DNA of 6,464 bases from an uncultured Clostridium sp. (GTDB taxonomy: Bacteria; Bacillota; Clostridia; Lachnospirales; Lachnospiraceae). Position 1 is the first letter of the stretch. The number at the start of each line of letters is the position of its first letter. A program made the position numbers and the translations under genes. The DNA lies in the NCBI GenBank assembly GCA_900551135.1, contig URUX01000139.1, positions 1 through 6,464 of the forward strand. Direction: 5' to 3'. This document shows positions 4,860 to 6,464 of the stretch, one piece after another. Below the pieces are notes generated by a model. The model had not been told where the DNA came from. It did no database searches and saw only the letters and a program-made list of their open reading frames with translations.

Positions 4860-6266
4860 ATGGCAAGAGATTATGCGATTGTATCAAAAAATATCGCAGA
4901 CCACATCGGCGGTGCAGAAAACATCGCAAGCGTTACTCATTGTATGACCCGTCTTCGTTTCGTACTGAAAGACGAATCCTTAGCAGACGACGAGGCTGTA
5001 AAAGCCATCGACGGCGTCATGGGACTGGTAAAACAGGGCGGCCAGTATCAAATCATTATCGGCAACCATGTAGAGGCTGCTTACCGCGAAATTTTAAAAA
5101 TGGGCAATTTCGGAGAAGCCAGCCAGATTGCAAAGGGAGAGAAAAAAGAACCTCTCACCCTGAAAAAAATCGGCAACAATATTCTGGATGCCATCGTTGG
5201 AACCATGTCCCCTCTGATTCCGGCAATTATCGGCGGATCCATGGTAAAACTTCTGGTAATGCTTCTTGGAATGGCAGGAATCCTTTCTGCAGATTCAGAA
5301 ACCTACAAACTGTTGAATTTAATTGGCGACGGAGCTTTTTACTTCCTGCCGGTTATGGTAGCAGCATCTGCGTCCAGAAAATTCAAAACAGATATGTTTT
5401 TAGCCATCGCCATTGGCGGCGTGCTTATTCATCCGGACTTTAGAGCCATGATGGAAGCTGTAACGGTAGGCGATACAGCAGTTCACTTTTTTGGAATTCC
5501 CATCGCTTCTGTAAAGTATACGTATACCGTTATCCCTTCTTTATGCATGACCTGGATTTTATCCTATATTGAACGGGCGATCGATAAAATCACTCCTGCT
5601 GTAACCAAAAACTTCTTAAAACCGATGCTGATTCTTCTGGTTGCAGCTCCGATTGCCATTCTGATTATTGGACCTGCCGGCGTTTACATCGGGGAAGCGA
5701 TTTCTGCATTTGTATTCTTTGTACAGTCCAAGCTTGGCTTTTTAGCTGTTGGAATTATGGGCGCAATCTGGCCTCTTCTGGTTATTACCGGTATGCACCG
5801 TGTATTTACGCCTACTATTCTGCAGACTATCTCCGAAACCGGCATGGAAGGAACCGTTATGCCGTCTGAGATCGGCGCCAATTTATCCTTAGGCGGTGTT
5901 TCTCTTGCAGTTGCTTTTAAAACCAAGAACCGCGAACTTCGTCAGACTGCTCTTGCAGCCGCTTCTTCTGCATTAATTGCCGGAACTACAGAACCAGCCC
6001 TTTATGGTGTGGCAGTACGTTTAAAACGTCCTCTTATCGCTTCTTTAATTACAGGATTTGTGTGCGGCTGTCTGGCCGGAATCGGCGGACTGGCCAGCCG
6101 TTCCATGGTATCCCCCAGCGTGCTGACCGGTGTTCAGTTTATTGATCCGGCAAATCCGGGACGCAGTATTGCATGGATTGCAGGCATCACTGTATTATCC
6201 ATTGTACTTTCCTTTGTATTAACACTGGTAATTGGATTTGAAGATCTTCCAGAAGAGGAGAATTAA
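4860..6266 (+). CDS. PTS beta-glucoside-type transporter, EIIBC (no IIA domain)
   Basis: A 468-residue membrane permease of the glucose/glucoside PTS superfamily. The EIIB domain (about 1-85) has the phosphorylation site C28 in SVTHCMTRLRF. After a charged linker (about 88-103) the EIIC domain runs to the end with many membrane segments, including IIGGSMVKLLVMLLGMAGIL, ITGMHRVFTP (H313) and the substrate-site motif GTTEPALYGV (375-384). It imports a beta-glucoside and phosphorylates it, probably at O6. BglF-type proteins of about 625 residues add a C-terminal IIA; here the protein stops at DLPEEEN, so a IIA from another gene is needed. The following GH1 gene starts 2 bp after the stop, so the two are co-transcribed. 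The exact sugar (cellobiose, arbutin or salicin, gentiobiose and so on) cannot be told. Confidence 0.93.
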   Translation: MARDYAIVSKNIADHIGGAENIASVTHCMTRLRFVLKDESLADDEAVKAIDGVMGLVKQGGQYQIIIGNHVEAAYREILKMGNFGEASQIAKGEKKEPLTLKKIGNNILDAIVGTMSPLIPAIIGGSMVKLLVMLLGMAGILSADSETYKLLNLIGDGAFYFLPVMVAASASRKFKTDMFLAIAIGGVLIHPDFRAMMEAVTVGDTAVHFFGIPIASVKYTYTVIPSLCMTWILSYIERAIDKITPAVTKNFLKPMLILLVAAPIAILIIGPAGVYIGEAISAFVFFVQSKLGFLAVGIMGAIWPLLVITGMHRVFTPTILQTISETGMEGTVMPSEIGANLSLGGVSLAVAFKTKNRELRQTALAAASSALIAGTTEPALYGVAVRLKRPLIASLITGFVCGCLAGIGGLASRSMVSPSVLTGVQFIDPANPGRSIAWIAGITVLSIVLSFVLTLVIGFEDLPEEEN

Positions 6267-6268
6267 CA

Positions 6269-6464
6269 TTGAGCAATTATAAAATACCGGATGGCTTTTT
6301 ATGGGGAGGCGCCATTTCTGCCAATCAGGCAGAGGGCGCTTACCTGACGGATGGGAAGGGCCTGGATTTATCTTCCGGATTTCGGGCAGGAATCCGAGGG
6401 CCTCATGACTTAATTCCACGTGAAGGGGTTTACTATCCGTTTCATGAGGCGATCGATTTTTACC
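6269..6464 (+). CDS. GH1 family 6-phospho-beta-glucosidase (N-terminal part, cut by window edge)
   Basis: The frame opens at TTG 6269-6271 and stays open to the window end, giving 65 complete residues. They begin SNYKIPDGFLWGGAISANQA after the initiator and contain the GH1 N-terminal signature FLWGGA-x-SANQAEGAY, with Q20 the expected sugar-contacting glutamine, then DGKG and near the edge YYPFHEAIDFY. In PTS-linked GH1 enzymes this region continues into a full barrel of about 470-480 residues; the catalytic glutamates and phosphate-binding residues are beyond the window. The enzyme hydrolyses the 6-phospho-beta-glucoside delivered by EIIBC. The start is set by GAGGAG (6255-6260), 8 bp upstream and inside the end of the EIIBC gene; there is no in-frame ATG nearby, and ATTG at 6268 gives only TTG. 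The 2-bp spacing suggests translational coupling. Confidence 0.9.
   Translation, partial: MSNYKIPDGFLWGGAISANQAEGAYLTDGKGLDLSSGFRAGIRGPHDLIPREGVYYPFHEAIDFY

Overview
The window reads as a stretch of chromosome from a low-to-moderate GC, Gram-positive, probably spore-forming member of the Clostridia, most likely Lachnospiraceae. This is inferred from strong AGGAGG-type ribosome binding sites, two TTG starts, short intergenic spaces, a PdaA-type muramic-delta-lactam deacetylase, a lipoprotein ComEA-like SLBB/helix-hairpin-helix protein, a small YdcZ-type DMT protein and an RpiR-controlled beta-glucoside PTS. No species can be named from the sequence alone. There is no tRNA, rRNA, CRISPR array, insertion sequence, phage gene or recognisable defence gene, and every gene looks intact apart from the two cut by the window edges.

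Layout: (1) 1-950, minus strand: a GNAT acetyltransferase followed after 8 bp by rlmH (its C-terminal part lies off the left edge), probably one transcript from a promoter near 1005-1033. (2) 1058-1888, plus strand: a PdaA-like polysaccharide deacetylase with a membrane or signal N-terminus, divergent from the GNAT gene. (3) 1940-3808, minus strand: a YdcZ-like DMT membrane protein, a ComEA-like lipoprotein and an OmpR/PhoB-type response regulator without an adjacent kinase. The end of the regulator gene forms a perfect 12-bp inverted repeat that spans its stop codon and faces the end of the deacetylase gene. (4) 3923-6464, plus strand: an RpiR/SIS regulator with a clear sigma-A promoter, a strong intrinsic terminator, a second clear promoter, then a PTS EIIBC gene and the start of a GH1 6-phospho-beta-glucosidase gene that runs off the right edge.

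How they fit together: the right-hand block is a coherent beta-glucoside uptake and hydrolysis locus. EIIBC imports and phosphorylates the sugar, GH1 cleaves the 6-phospho-glycoside, and the SIS domain of the regulator probably senses a phosphosugar. EIIBC has no IIA domain, so phosphate must come from a IIA elsewhere. The left and middle genes are housekeeping or envelope genes (ribosome methylation, cortex or peptidoglycan modification, DNA binding at the cell surface, signal response) with no evident joint function. I see no strong candidate for a new multi-gene system. The more interesting items are regulatory: the stop-codon hairpin, a 19-bp palindrome after the RpiR gene, and a cluster of small palindromes between the DMT and RpiR genes.
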